Translations under genes and position numbers: made by a program
The notes under the pieces: generated by a model
The model's input: the letters and a program-made list of their open reading frames with translations, nothing else
Database searches by the model: none
Told to the model about the DNA's origin: nothing
NCBI GenBank assembly: GCA_003554445.1
Contig: PWGJ01000004.1
Location: forward strand, 1 to 33,900
Reading direction: 5' to 3'
DNA length: 33,900 nt
Source: Candidatus Nealsoniibacteriota bacterium
GTDB lineage: Bacteria > Patescibacteriota > Minisyncoccia > Minisyncoccales > PWPS01
Shown: positions 1-7,358 of the stretch, in pieces
Layout of the letters: the number at the start of each line of letters is the position of its first letter
Position numbering within the stretch: position 1 is the stretch's first letter

Positions 1-98
1 ATCAGATCCACTAATTTTATAAAGTTTTCAGCAGTATGTTTTCTATTCATTCTTCTTAAAACATCTGCTGAAAACTTTATAAAATTAGTGGATCTGAT
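1..98. repeat. Fold-back inverted repeat at the window start
   Basis: Bases 1-42 are the reverse complement of bases 58-98 with one extra base at position 35, separated by a 15-base loop (43-57). Read in reverse complement, bases 1-59 encode LRRMNRKHT followed by AENF..., which is the conserved stretch expected just upstream of the methylthiotransferase fragment that begins here. The true upstream sequence has therefore been flipped and joined to itself. This looks like an amplification or assembly chimera at a contig end rather than a biological palindrome. Confidence 0.85.
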
Positions 99-531
99 AC
101 GTAATAGATATAATAATTTCTTGATTTCAACTGACATTATCGTAGGATTTCCCGGGGAGACGGAAGAAGATTTCAGTAGAACTATCGATTTAATCAAAGA
201 AACCAGACCGCATATCGTAAATATAACCAGATACTCCGAAAGACCGGATACTAAAGCAGCTGAATTTAAAGACATGCCAAGCAAAATTAAAAAAGAAAGA
301 TCCAGAAAGCTTACAAAGCTGGCAAAAAAAATAAGAATTGAGGATAACCAAAAAATGATGGGGGAGAAATTTAATGCTCTAATTGTCAGAAAGGGAAAAA
401 ATAATACCAAATTAGCCCGTATATTTAACGGTAAAGCCGTTGTTTTAAATGAGGGGAAGATAGGAAAAACCGTCGATATTCAAGTAACAGATTATAAACA
501 TAATTATCTGGTCGGAAAAGTTATTTCTTAA
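67..531 (+). CDS. tRNA methylthiotransferase, MiaB/MtaB/CDKAL1-like, C-terminal part
   Basis: This is the C-terminal third of a radical-SAM tRNA methylthiotransferase, which adds a methylthio group to a modified adenosine next to the anticodon. The visible part starts at AENFIKLVDLI and carries the family signature STDIIVGFPGETEEDF, then ITRYSERPDTKAA and a KKERSRKL helix, and ends in a short TRAM-like RNA-binding region (LARIFNGKAVVLNEGKIGKTVDI). The radical-SAM cysteines and the N-terminal domain are missing because the upstream sequence is inverted. The GTG at 88 is not a real start, since homology continues upstream of it. A missing base near position 64 shifts the frame relative to the flipped copy. 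The RYSERPDTKAA region and short TRAM resemble the archaeal/eukaryotic CDKAL1 (e-MtaB) branch as much as MiaB, so the exact substrate is left open. ctpA follows after 61 bp. Confidence 0.8.
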   Translation, partial: AENFIKLVDLIRNRYNNFLISTDIIVGFPGETEEDFSRTIDLIKETRPHIVNITRYSERPDTKAAEFKDMPSKIKKERSRKLTKLAKKIRIEDNQKMMGEKFNALIVRKGKNNTKLARIFNGKAVVLNEGKIGKTVDIQVTDYKHNYLVGKVIS

Positions 532-572
532 GAAAAATTCGGATGGTTTAACTTTTAAAAGCTTGTTAAATA

Positions 573-581
573 TGCTATTAT
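573..581 (+). promoter_or_regulatory. Possible extended -10 for ctpA
   Basis: The sequence TGCTATTAT fits an extended -10 element. No good -35 is seen at 16-18 bp. Transcription would start about position 588, leaving only a few bases before the ATG at 593, so the ctpA message would be close to leaderless. Readthrough from the upstream gene is the alternative. Confidence 0.35.
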
Positions 582-592
582 TCTAGAAGTAT

Positions 593-1753
593 ATGACAAA
601 AAAATTATCAAAAATAATATTAGTTTTAGCGTTAATCGGACTCTTTTTTGGTATAGGATACCAAGCCGGCCTAGAGGAGGCTGAAATTAGAACTCAACCC
701 GATGATGTCGACTTTTCCCTTTTTTGGGAAGCCTACAATCGAATAAATGACTTGTATGTCGATTCTGAAAAGATAGATGATGAAAAGATTGTCCATGGTG
801 CAATAAGAGGTATGCTCGAATCACTTGATGATCCGTATACCAGTTTTTTTGACCAAGAAGAAAGCAGACGTTTTTTGGATGATGTTTCCGGTTATTATGA
901 GGGTGTCGGAATGGAGGTCGGTATTCGTGATGGTAACATTCAAGTTATTTCCCCGATAGAAGGAACTCCGGCTTCCAGAGCCGGCATAAAGTCGGGAGAT
1001 ATAATTTTGGAAATCGATGAAAAGTCAACTTCCGACATGGAGCTTGAAGAGGCCGTAAATTTAATGAGAGGAGAAGGGGGAACCGCAGTTACTCTAATTA
1101 TCGGAAGAAATAGAACCACCCAAGAAATAGAGTTGGAAAGAGAACAAATTCAAGTACCCTCGGTTAATTGGGAGCTGGTTAATGATGATATAGCTCATAT
1201 AAAGATACACTACTTTCATCAGGAGTTAACTAATGAATTCAATGAAATGATACCGGAGATAACTGCATCGACTGCAGATAAAATTATCCTTGATTTGAGA
1301 AATAATCCGGGAGGAGCTCTGGATTCAGCTCTTGATGTAGCTAAATACTTTTTAAATGAGGGAGATATTATAGTTAAAAGTCAGGGTGCTGATGGAGAGA
1401 TTAAAAGAGAATATAAAGCAACCAGAAGTTCGGTAACATTCGATCATGAGATTGTTGTGCTGATAAATGAAGGTTCGGCATCGGCATCGGAGATATTAGC
1501 CGGAGCTATCAAGTATCACAGAGACGCACAAATAGTCGGGAAAAAATCATTCGGTAAAGGATCCATTCAGACAATGGTTAACTTGTCCGACATGTCGAAC
1601 TTGAAAATTACAATATCAAATTGGGTTACTCCCGACGGATCACTCATAACCGGAGACGGAATAACCCCCGACTACGAAGTCGACATGGACTTGGAAGATT
1701 TTGAAGAGGATCAGGATCCGCAACTGGAAAAAGCAATTGAAATAATTAAATAA
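593..1753 (+). CDS. ctpA: S41 C-terminal processing peptidase (CtpA/Prc type)
   Basis: A 386-residue serine protease that trims exported proteins from the C-terminus. Residues 5-25 form an uncleaved-looking signal anchor, which puts the enzyme outside the membrane. An N-terminal helical segment (about 40-95) leads into a PDZ domain (about 100-180, with GVGMEVGIRDGNIQVISPIEG and AGIKSGDIILEID), followed by the S41 core. The motif NEGSASASEILAGA places the nucleophile at about Ser297, and the FGKG motif gives the general base at about Lys322. Both catalytic residues are therefore present and the length is normal for the family. rplI starts 4 bp downstream with no visible Shine-Dalgarno, which suggests cotranscription and coupled translation. 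Its substrate cannot be told from sequence; other exported proteins in this window are possible clients, but that is only a guess. Confidence 0.93.
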   Translation: MTKKLSKIILVLALIGLFFGIGYQAGLEEAEIRTQPDDVDFSLFWEAYNRINDLYVDSEKIDDEKIVHGAIRGMLESLDDPYTSFFDQEESRRFLDDVSGYYEGVGMEVGIRDGNIQVISPIEGTPASRAGIKSGDIILEIDEKSTSDMELEEAVNLMRGEGGTAVTLIIGRNRTTQEIELEREQIQVPSVNWELVNDDIAHIKIHYFHQELTNEFNEMIPEITASTADKIILDLRNNPGGALDSALDVAKYFLNEGDIIVKSQGADGEIKREYKATRSSVTFDHEIVVLINEGSASASEILAGAIKYHRDAQIVGKKSFGKGSIQTMVNLSDMSNLKITISNWVTPDGSLITGDGITPDYEVDMDLEDFEEDQDPQLEKAIEIIK

Positions 1754-1757
1754 AACT

Positions 1758-2201
1758 ATGAAAGTAATACTACTTGAGAACATAAAAAAATTGGGAAAGA
1801 AGTATGAAGTCGTTGACGTTTCCGACGGTTATGCCAGAAACTTTCTACTGCCGGAAGGTAAGGCTGAAATGGCTACCGAAGGGAATCTAAAATCAATTGA
1901 AAAGAAAAAATTAAAAGCTGAAAAAGAACGTAAGAAAAAGAAGGAAGAAGTTGAAAAGTTAATTTCTGAAATTCAAAATAAAGAATTTACCATTAAAATG
2001 AAAGCCGGCGATAAAGATCAGCTTTTTGAATCGGTGGACAGCAAAAAGATCAGTGAGAAATTAAAGGACGAAGGTTTTGAAATCTCACCCGATAACATCA
2101 ATCTAAAAACTCCAATAAAAAAGTTGACTGAAAAAGAGGTCAATCTTAACTTCGGTAACAATTTAAAAACTAAAATAAAAATAAATATTGAAGAAGAATA
2201 A
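1758..2201 (+). CDS. rplI: 50S ribosomal protein L9
   Basis: A full-length 147-residue L9, which binds 23S rRNA near the L1 stalk. The N-terminal domain is clear (MKVILLENIKKLGKKYEVVDVSDGYARNFLLP), followed by the long lysine- and glutamate-rich connecting helix (about 45-75) and the C-terminal domain ending in EVNLNFGNNLKTKIKINIEEE. The stop codon directly abuts the pyrG ATG, so the two are almost certainly translated from one message. L9 is reported missing from some CPR groups, so its presence may help place the organism. It sits here between a protease and CTP synthase rather than beside rpsF/rpsR as in many bacteria. Confidence 0.95.
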   Translation: MKVILLENIKKLGKKYEVVDVSDGYARNFLLPEGKAEMATEGNLKSIEKKKLKAEKERKKKKEEVEKLISEIQNKEFTIKMKAGDKDQLFESVDSKKISEKLKDEGFEISPDNINLKTPIKKLTEKEVNLNFGNNLKTKIKINIEEE

Positions 2202-3821
2202 ATGAAAAAATATATATTTGTCGCCGGCGGAGTGATGTCCGGTATCGGAAAAGGAATCGCTACCGCATCCATAGGTAAAATACTTAAAAGCAAAGGTTTT
2301 GGAGTCACTGCAGTTAAAATAGATCCTTATGTAAATGTTGATGCGGGGACTATGAATCCGGTCGAGCACGGTGAAGTTTTTGTAACCAAGGATGGTTCCG
2401 AGTGTGATCAAGATATCGGTAATTATGAAAGATTTTTAGGAAGGGAGCTGACTAAAAAAAATTATATTACTACCGGAAAAGTGTATAAAGCGGTGATAGA
2501 AAGGGAGAGGAATTTGGATTATGACGGAAAGTGCGTGGAGGTAGTTCCCGATATACCGAATGAAACAATTAAAAGAATTAAGAGGGCAGCAAAAGAAGAC
2601 GAAGCTGATTTTACATTAATTGAAATAGGGGGGACGATAGGCGAATATCAAAATTTATTATTTTTAGAAGCAGCCAGAATGATGAAGTTGGATGAACCTG
2701 AGAAGGTTCTTTTTATATTGGTAAGTTATCTTCCCACCCCGAAAACAATAGGGGAGATGAAGACAAAACCGACTCAAAATGCAAGTCGCAGACTAAACGA
2801 AGCGGGTATTCAACCCGATATGATATTGGGTAGAGCCGAACAACCTCTTGACGAACCGAGAAAAAACAAGATATCCAATTTTTGCAATGTTGAAAAAAAA
2901 TATATAATATCCGCACCGGATGTAGATTCAATATATGATATTCCGCTAAACTTCGAGCGAGAAGAATTAGGTAATATGATTTTGGATAAATTCAATATGA
3001 AAAAGCAAGATACCGAGATGAAAGAGTGGAAAAAAATGGTAAAAGCATCTAAAAACGGAGGAGACAAAGTTTCAATTGCAATAGTTGGAAAATACTTTGA
3101 AACCGGCCAATTCACCTTAACTGATTCATACATTTCTGTGATTGAGGCTGTAAAACATGCATCATGGGATCAAGAGATAAGTGTTGACATAGACTGGATT
3201 TTTGCTGAAGAATATGAAAAAGATGAAGAAAAAATAAAAGAGTTGGATAATTATGACGGTGTCATTATTCCCGGTGGATTCGGAAGTAGGGGAGTGGAAG
3301 GAAAAATTAAAACAATAAACTATTGTAGAGAAAATAAGATCCCATTTTTGGGTCTTTGTTTGGGTATGCAGCTCTCGGTAATTGAGTTTTCTAGAAACGT
3401 CGCGGGTCTTAAAAAAGCAAACTCTACTGAATTTGATAGTAATTGTCAATACCCGGTAATAGACATGATGGAGGAGCAGAAAGAGCTTATTGAGAATAGT
3501 AATTTCGGGGGAACTATGAGATTGGGCGATTACAAGTGTAAACTAAAAAAGGGGACAAAAGCAAATACTTTATATGAAAAAACCGATATCCTGGAAAGAC
3601 ATCGGCATCGCTACGAATTTAATGATAAATTTAAAGATACTTTAAAAAAATCCGGCTTAATATTATCCGGAAAGAATCCGGAGACCGGTTTGGTTGAGAT
3701 TGTTGAGCTGGAAGAACATCCCTTCTTTGTAGGAGTTCAATTTCATCCGGAATTTAAATCCGCACCGCTCAAGCCTCATCCGCTTTTCAAAGAGTTTTTA
3801 AAAACTGCTAAAGAACATTGA
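2202..3821 (+). CDS. pyrG: CTP synthase
   Basis: A 539-residue enzyme that converts UTP, ATP and glutamine to CTP. The N-terminal synthetase domain begins with the P-loop region GGVMSGIGKGIATASIG and continues with KIDPYVNVDAGTMNPVEHGEVFV and GNYERFL. The GNYERFL and SGIGKGI forms differ from the common bacterial GHYERF and SSLGKG and look closer to the eukaryotic version. The C-terminal class I glutamine amidotransferase domain has the nucleophile elbow FLGLCLGMQ (Cys near residue 386) and the His-Glu pair in VQFHPEF. Length is normal and nothing is missing. The gene is immediately downstream of rplI. Its 3' end overlaps the convergent rpmA by 14 bp, and I see no terminator hairpin between them. 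Confidence 0.97.
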   Translation: MKKYIFVAGGVMSGIGKGIATASIGKILKSKGFGVTAVKIDPYVNVDAGTMNPVEHGEVFVTKDGSECDQDIGNYERFLGRELTKKNYITTGKVYKAVIERERNLDYDGKCVEVVPDIPNETIKRIKRAAKEDEADFTLIEIGGTIGEYQNLLFLEAARMMKLDEPEKVLFILVSYLPTPKTIGEMKTKPTQNASRRLNEAGIQPDMILGRAEQPLDEPRKNKISNFCNVEKKYIISAPDVDSIYDIPLNFEREELGNMILDKFNMKKQDTEMKEWKKMVKASKNGGDKVSIAIVGKYFETGQFTLTDSYISVIEAVKHASWDQEISVDIDWIFAEEYEKDEEKIKELDNYDGVIIPGGFGSRGVEGKIKTINYCRENKIPFLGLCLGMQLSVIEFSRNVAGLKKANSTEFDSNCQYPVIDMMEEQKELIENSNFGGTMRLGDYKCKLKKGTKANTLYEKTDILERHRHRYEFNDKFKDTLKKSGLILSGKNPETGLVEIVELEEHPFFVGVQFHPEFKSAPLKPHPLFKEFLKTAKEH

Positions 3822-4080
3822 CTTTTTTAACCTTCTTTCTCTTTCCGTTGAAATTCTTTTTTGTTTTTGTCTGAAACTCAACAACACCTTCGGTAGCCGC
3901 ATAAAGAGTGTCATCACTTCCTTTGCGTACATTTTTTCCGGGTATGAATTTGGTTCCTCTTTGTCTTACAATAACAGATCCAGCTTTTGCTTTCTGACCA
4001 CCGAAAAGTTTAACTCCTAAATATTTAGGCTTAGAGTCTCTACCGAGTCTTGTTGTTCCAGATGATTTTGTTGTTGCCAT
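3808..4080 (-). CDS. rpmA: 50S ribosomal protein L27
   Basis: A 90-residue L27, whose N-terminus reaches toward the peptidyl transferase centre. The start MATTKSSGTTRLGRDS and the run FGGQKAKAGSVIVRQRGTKF are diagnostic. Translation starts directly with MA, so there is no sign of the cleaved N-terminal extension known from Firmicutes. The C-terminal tail is lysine-rich. L27 usually follows L21 (rplU), but here it stands alone. Its ATG is only 17 bp from the ATG of the divergent small membrane protein, so its promoter must lie inside that gene. Its stop overlaps the end of pyrG on the other strand. Confidence 0.95.
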   Translation of the reverse strand: MATTKSSGTTRLGRDSKPKYLGVKLFGGQKAKAGSVIVRQRGTKFIPGKNVRKGSDDTLYAATEGVVEFQTKTKKNFNGKRKKVKKVNVL

Positions 4081-4097
4081 AACTTTGGATAAATTTT

Positions 4098-4286
4098 ATG
4101 AAACTAAAACTTATATTAACAGAATTAAGTGATATTGTCAACGAAAAATTATTTTTAACAATTTTAATTGTCATACTTACGGCAACACTCTTTTATATGA
4201 TCGGGTGGATTTCTTGCTCCATGCAAGAAAGTAAACCACTGGAAATTGAAGATTTTTCAAAAAATAATAAAATAGGGTACTTTTAG
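4098..4286 (+). CDS. Small single-pass membrane protein, unknown
   Basis: A 62-residue protein with a short basic/amphipathic N-terminus, one hydrophobic segment (about residues 18-38, LFLTILIVILTATLFYMIGWI) and a short polar tail (SCSMQESKPLEIEDFSKNNKIGYF). I do not recognise a named family. The membrane helix followed by a short E-x-KPLEIE tail is reminiscent of small proteins seen in CPR genomes, but that is from memory and untested. It starts 17 bp from divergent rpmA, and a hairpin follows shortly after its stop. No function is assigned. Confidence 0.6.
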   Translation: MKLKLILTELSDIVNEKLFLTILIVILTATLFYMIGWISCSMQESKPLEIEDFSKNNKIGYF

Positions 4287-4295
4287 GCGAAAAAC

Positions 4296-4319
4296 AGGCT
4301 TTTTTAAGTAAAAGAGCCT
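4296..4319. terminator. Hairpin between two convergent genes
   Basis: AGGCTTTTTT (4296-4305) pairs with AAAAGAGCCT (4310-4319) around the loop AAGT, 10 bp with one G-U in the plus-strand RNA. In the minus direction the hairpin is followed by GTTTTT, so it can end the xer transcript. In the plus direction it lies just after the small membrane protein gene but lacks an immediate T-run. A second short stem with ATTTTT lies just downstream (about 4328-4345). Confidence 0.6.
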
Positions 4320-4358
4320 CTCAGAGCTCATTAGAGCGATTTTTATACACTTTACTAC

Positions 4359-5339
4359 TTACTCCTCATCTTTTTTTGATCTATTTTCAAGATTTTGACC
4401 GCTATGATGCTTTTTGTGAATCTCTTTTAATTTTTTGCTAGTTATGTGAGTATAGATTTGTGTCGTGGCAATATTTTTATGACCCAAAAATTCTTGTATA
4501 ACACGAAGATCAACACCTTGAGCTAGAAGATCCGTGGCATAACTATGACGTAAAGTATGAGGAGTAGTTTTTTGTGGAAGCCCGGCGCTTTTGACATACT
4601 TCTTAACGATATTTTCAATTGATCGAATGGTGATTCTGCGATCTCCGGTTTTGGGTCCTCGATATCTGATAAAAAGAGCTTTCTCATCATCGTCTCTAAT
4701 TGACAAATATTTCTCAATAGCTTTTATTGATCTGGGTGAAAAATAAACCGTTCTAGTCCTGTCTCCCTTACCGGTAACAACAACTTCCAGAGCCTCTCCG
4801 TCACTTAAGTCTTTGGTATTGATCTGCTCTCGATCCAAATCAACCAGCTCAGAGACTCTTAGACCGGTAGAAAATAAAGTTTCGAGGATAGCCCTGTCTC
4901 TAATACCGATTCTTCCGGTTTCGTCGGGTTCATTTAATAACTTTTTAATCTGATTAAGTGTTAAAAAATTCAAAGATTTACTATCATCCTCTTTAGTCAA
5001 TTTAACTTTTTCTGCAGGAAGAGAATCTATATTCCAATCAGCAAAAAAATTGAGTAAATTTCTTACCGCTATAAGATAGTAATTTCTGGTTTTTTTGCTT
5101 ATCGGCTGATTTTTGTGATTTTTCTGTTTTGAAAGATAAACTCGATAATCCCAAATATGTTGATCACTTAACTCGTGAGGTAGAAGATTTTCATTTCCTG
5201 ATTTTTTTAGCCATTTCTCGAAGCGGACCAGAAAACGTTGGTAAGTTTCTTGTGATTTGGGAGAGAGGCCTCTTTCTATATCCAAATATTGAAAAAACTC
5301 GTCAAAGTGCTCAATTATCGGTTTTTTTGATTTTTTCAT
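4359..5339 (-). CDS. xerC: Tyrosine recombinase, XerC/XerD family
   Basis: A 326-residue site-specific recombinase of the type that resolves chromosome dimers. The N-terminal SAM-like core-binding domain spans about 8-115 and the catalytic domain about 125-300. All six catalytic residues are visible: Arg161 (STGLRVSEL), Lys191 (TGKGD), His261 and Arg264 (HTLRH), His287 (LGHKNI) and the nucleophile Tyr296 (TQIYTHI). The length and the single intact copy fit a housekeeping Xer rather than a phage integrase, and no phage genes are near. It has its own strong promoter (5416-5445). A dif-like 28-mer lies between promoter and start, which suggests a one-recombinase system like XerS/difSL or XerH/difH with possible autoregulation. 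No clear Shine-Dalgarno precedes the ATG. The symbol could equally be xerD, or the enzyme could act alone. Confidence 0.9.
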   Translation of the reverse strand: MKKSKKPIIEHFDEFFQYLDIERGLSPKSQETYQRFLVRFEKWLKKSGNENLLPHELSDQHIWDYRVYLSKQKNHKNQPISKKTRNYYLIAVRNLLNFFADWNIDSLPAEKVKLTKEDDSKSLNFLTLNQIKKLLNEPDETGRIGIRDRAILETLFSTGLRVSELVDLDREQINTKDLSDGEALEVVVTGKGDRTRTVYFSPRSIKAIEKYLSIRDDDEKALFIRYRGPKTGDRRITIRSIENIVKKYVKSAGLPQKTTPHTLRHSYATDLLAQGVDLRVIQEFLGHKNIATTQIYTHITSKKLKEIHKKHHSGQNLENRSKKDEE

Positions 5340-5373
5340 AGGAAGTAGTGTACCGGGTTAAATTTTGTTATAA

Positions 5374-5401
5374 ACTTCGATAAAGTTACATTATGCGAAG
5401 T
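5374..5401 (-). other. dif: Candidate dif (Xer recombination) site
   Basis: A 28-bp site with 11-6-11 architecture: left arm ACTTCGATAAA (5374-5384), spacer GTTACA, right arm TTATGCGAAGT (5391-5401). The outer eight bases on each side (AAACTTCG and CGAAGTTT) form a perfect inverted repeat. On the minus strand the first arm plus spacer, ACTTCGCATAA then TGTA, matches the CGCATAA-TGTA core of E. coli dif, and the ACTTC end matches B. subtilis dif. It lies 35 bp upstream of the xer start codon, inside the predicted leader. The match is by eye and binding is inferred. Confidence 0.6.
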
Positions 5402-5415
5402 TTTAAATCTGTACC

Positions 5416-5445
5416 ATTATACCACCTATCTTTCACTGCAGTCAA
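5416..5445 (-). promoter_or_regulatory. Sigma-70-type promoter of xer
   Basis: On the minus strand, TTGACT (5440-5445) and TATAAT (5416-5421) are separated by 18 bp. Transcription would start near 5409 and give a leader of about 70 nt that includes the dif-like site. This separates xer from the long cell-wall operon upstream. Confidence 0.75.
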
Positions 5446-5471
5446 CCAACTTCTTATTTTTACGATAATGA

Positions 5472-5813
5472 TTAAAAGGAGAAAGGTTCTCGAATCTTCT
5501 CTAAAAGAGAATCAATAAAAGAATTTACGGATTCAACTATTGTGTCCCTGACCCTTATAAAAAAATTGTCTTTTCGTTCTTCGACCTGATCTTCAATTAT
5601 CTTTTGACGTCTTTCAACTTCATCAGTAGCTCTTCCGGTAATAATCTCTATTCTTCTCAAGACACTCTCCGATGTATCAATTAAATTTCCTGCCGCTATA
5701 GCTGCGGGACTCTCTTGCTTTTCATCTTCAATCGCCTCCCCCGTCCCAAAAACGGGTCCTCCGATTAAGATTATTAGACTTATGGTTAAAACCGTTAAGA
5801 AAAGCTTCTTCAT
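5472..5813 (-). CDS. Small exported helical protein, unknown
   Basis: A 113-residue protein with a clear N-terminal signal sequence (MKKLFLTVLTISLIILIGGPVFG). The mature part is mostly predicted helix rich in Glu, Arg and Ile (about 45-110: LRRIEIITGRATDEVERRQKIIEDQVEERK), probably a short coiled coil. I do not recognise a family. Its ATG overlaps the gltX stop by 4 bases (ATGA), so translation is coupled and it is the last gene of the long wall operon. No terminator hairpin is visible before the xer promoter. A structural role at the envelope is plausible from context only. Confidence 0.65.
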   Translation of the reverse strand: MKKLFLTVLTISLIILIGGPVFGTGEAIEDEKQESPAAIAAGNLIDTSESVLRRIEIITGRATDEVERRQKIIEDQVEERKDNFFIRVRDTIVESVNSFIDSLLEKIREPFSF

Positions 5814-7324
5814 AAAACTTTTTTAGCCTCTTTTAATCTGCTTGAAGACTCTTTCTTGCCTAAAATATATGCTACTTCAAAAGGTCCGGCACTCGCCTCT
5901 TTTCCGGTAAGAGCTGCTCTCAGTGGCCATAAAAATTTGCCTCTGTCATCATATTCGTTAGCTTTTTCCAGAAGTTTTTCACTTACTTCATCTTGAGTCC
6001 AATTTTCTATATTAGATAATACCTTTTTAGCTTTGTCAATGGAGTCAGCTACTTCTTCCGGAGACATATCCTTCCACTGTAATAGTTTAAAATCAACGTT
6101 TACCGGCTTAAAGAAATAGTCCGTCACTTCGGTTATTTCGGATAAGGTTGTTATTCTGTCTTGATGATCCTTTATTAAAATATTCAAAACTGAAAAACTG
6201 AATTCTCTGCCGTCATCCGTTTCGTAGTTAGCTTTTGGAGCCTCATTACCGAGAGAAGTTTTTTTCTTTCTGTCATCAGCCGGCTTTAAGTAACCTTCTT
6301 CGACCAAGTAAGGAATGCAGAGCTTAGTAAGTCTTTCCGGGTCAGCTTCTTTCAAGTGTAAGGTGTTTATATATTCCAACTTTTCTTTATTGAATACCGC
6401 ACCCGCTTTTTTACACCTATCCATAGTAAACTCTTTTTTTAATTCCGTAAGTGTAAAAAACTCTCTGTCATCACCGGGACTCCATCCTAAAAGAGCCAAG
6501 AAATTGACTAGAGCTTCGGGGAGAAAACCCTCCTTTTTATATTCCGATACGGAAACCGCACCGAATCGTTTGGACAATTTTGATTTATCAGGTGCAAGAA
6601 TAAGAGGTAGATGAGCATAAGTAATCGGATCAAATTTCAATGCTTTTTGAATCAAGATCTGCTTGGGTGTGTTTGAAATGTGGTCTTCTCCCCTAATTAC
6701 ATGTGAAATATTCATTTCGTAATCATCAATCGCACACGCAAGATTATAAAGAGGACTCTTTTCATCCTTAGCAATTACATAATCACCCATTATCTCAGTT
6801 TCAAAACTTACTTCTCCCCTAATTAAGTCTTTAAACTTAACCACCTCCCCCTCTTTTACTTTCATACGGATTACGAAACTTTTACCTTTTTCCAGTTTTT
6901 CTTTAATTTCATCTTCTCCAAGATCTCGACAAACTCCCGAATATGTAGGAGCTTCCCCTTTCTTTCTCTGCCGCTCCCTTTCTTTTTCCAACTTTTTCTG
7001 ACTACAAAAACATCTGTAAGCATGATCTTCAACTAGAAGTTTTTTAATGTATCGCTTATAAGTGTCGCTTCTTTCCGATTGTCTATAAGGTCCGTAATCA
7101 CCGCCTTTCTGAGGTCCTTCATCATAGTCCAGACCCAACCACTTCAAACTGTCAATAATATTTTTTTCATACTTTTCTTCTGATCTCTCTTGGTCGGTGT
7201 CCTCTATTCTTAAAACAAAACTGTCCTCTTTCTTTGTAAAAAGATAATTGGCTAAAGCAATTCTTGCTGAACCGACATGAAAAAGTCCGGTCGGTGATGG
7301 AGCGAATCTAACTCTTTTGTTCAT
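5810..7324 (-). CDS. gltX: Glutamyl-tRNA synthetase
   Basis: A 504-residue class I synthetase that charges tRNA-Glu. The HIGH-type signature is FAPSPTGLFHVGSAR near the N-terminus, and the KMSKS-type loop is KLSKRFGAV at about residue 254. RIEDTDQERS and the GEDHISNTPKQ segment are also typical. Length is normal and the helical anticodon-binding domain extends to the end. Whether it also charges tRNA-Gln for the amidotransferase route cannot be decided here, because no gatCAB or glnS is present. It sits 34 bp downstream of murG in the wall operon and overlaps the following small gene by 4 bases. Confidence 0.96.
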   Translation of the reverse strand: MNKRVRFAPSPTGLFHVGSARIALANYLFTKKEDSFVLRIEDTDQERSEEKYEKNIIDSLKWLGLDYDEGPQKGGDYGPYRQSERSDTYKRYIKKLLVEDHAYRCFCSQKKLEKERERQRKKGEAPTYSGVCRDLGEDEIKEKLEKGKSFVIRMKVKEGEVVKFKDLIRGEVSFETEIMGDYVIAKDEKSPLYNLACAIDDYEMNISHVIRGEDHISNTPKQILIQKALKFDPITYAHLPLILAPDKSKLSKRFGAVSVSEYKKEGFLPEALVNFLALLGWSPGDDREFFTLTELKKEFTMDRCKKAGAVFNKEKLEYINTLHLKEADPERLTKLCIPYLVEEGYLKPADDRKKKTSLGNEAPKANYETDDGREFSFSVLNILIKDHQDRITTLSEITEVTDYFFKPVNVDFKLLQWKDMSPEEVADSIDKAKKVLSNIENWTQDEVSEKLLEKANEYDDRGKFLWPLRAALTGKEASAGPFEVAYILGKKESSSRLKEAKKVL

Positions 7325-7358
7325 AATAAAGATAATTTAACTTAAATATATAATATAA

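Noticed and set aside
88..531. GTG at 88 as the start of a complete small protein
   Set aside because: Homology to the methylthiotransferase family continues upstream to at least position 67, and the preceding bases are an inverted copy. The gene is a fragment, not a 147-aa protein.
547..569. Inverted repeat TTTAAC...GTTAAA as an operator or terminator
   Set aside because: Six AT-rich base pairs with a 10-bp palindrome CTTTTAAAAG between them are easily due to chance in this composition.
4359..5339. Integrase of a prophage or integrative element
   Set aside because: No flanking tRNA, attachment-site repeats, excisionase or phage genes are visible, and the neighbours are core genes.
5372..5403. 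A loxP-like phage recombination site
   Set aside because: The ACTTCG arms resemble loxP, but the spacing is 11-6-11 as in dif, the neighbour is a housekeeping-type Xer, and no phage genes are present.
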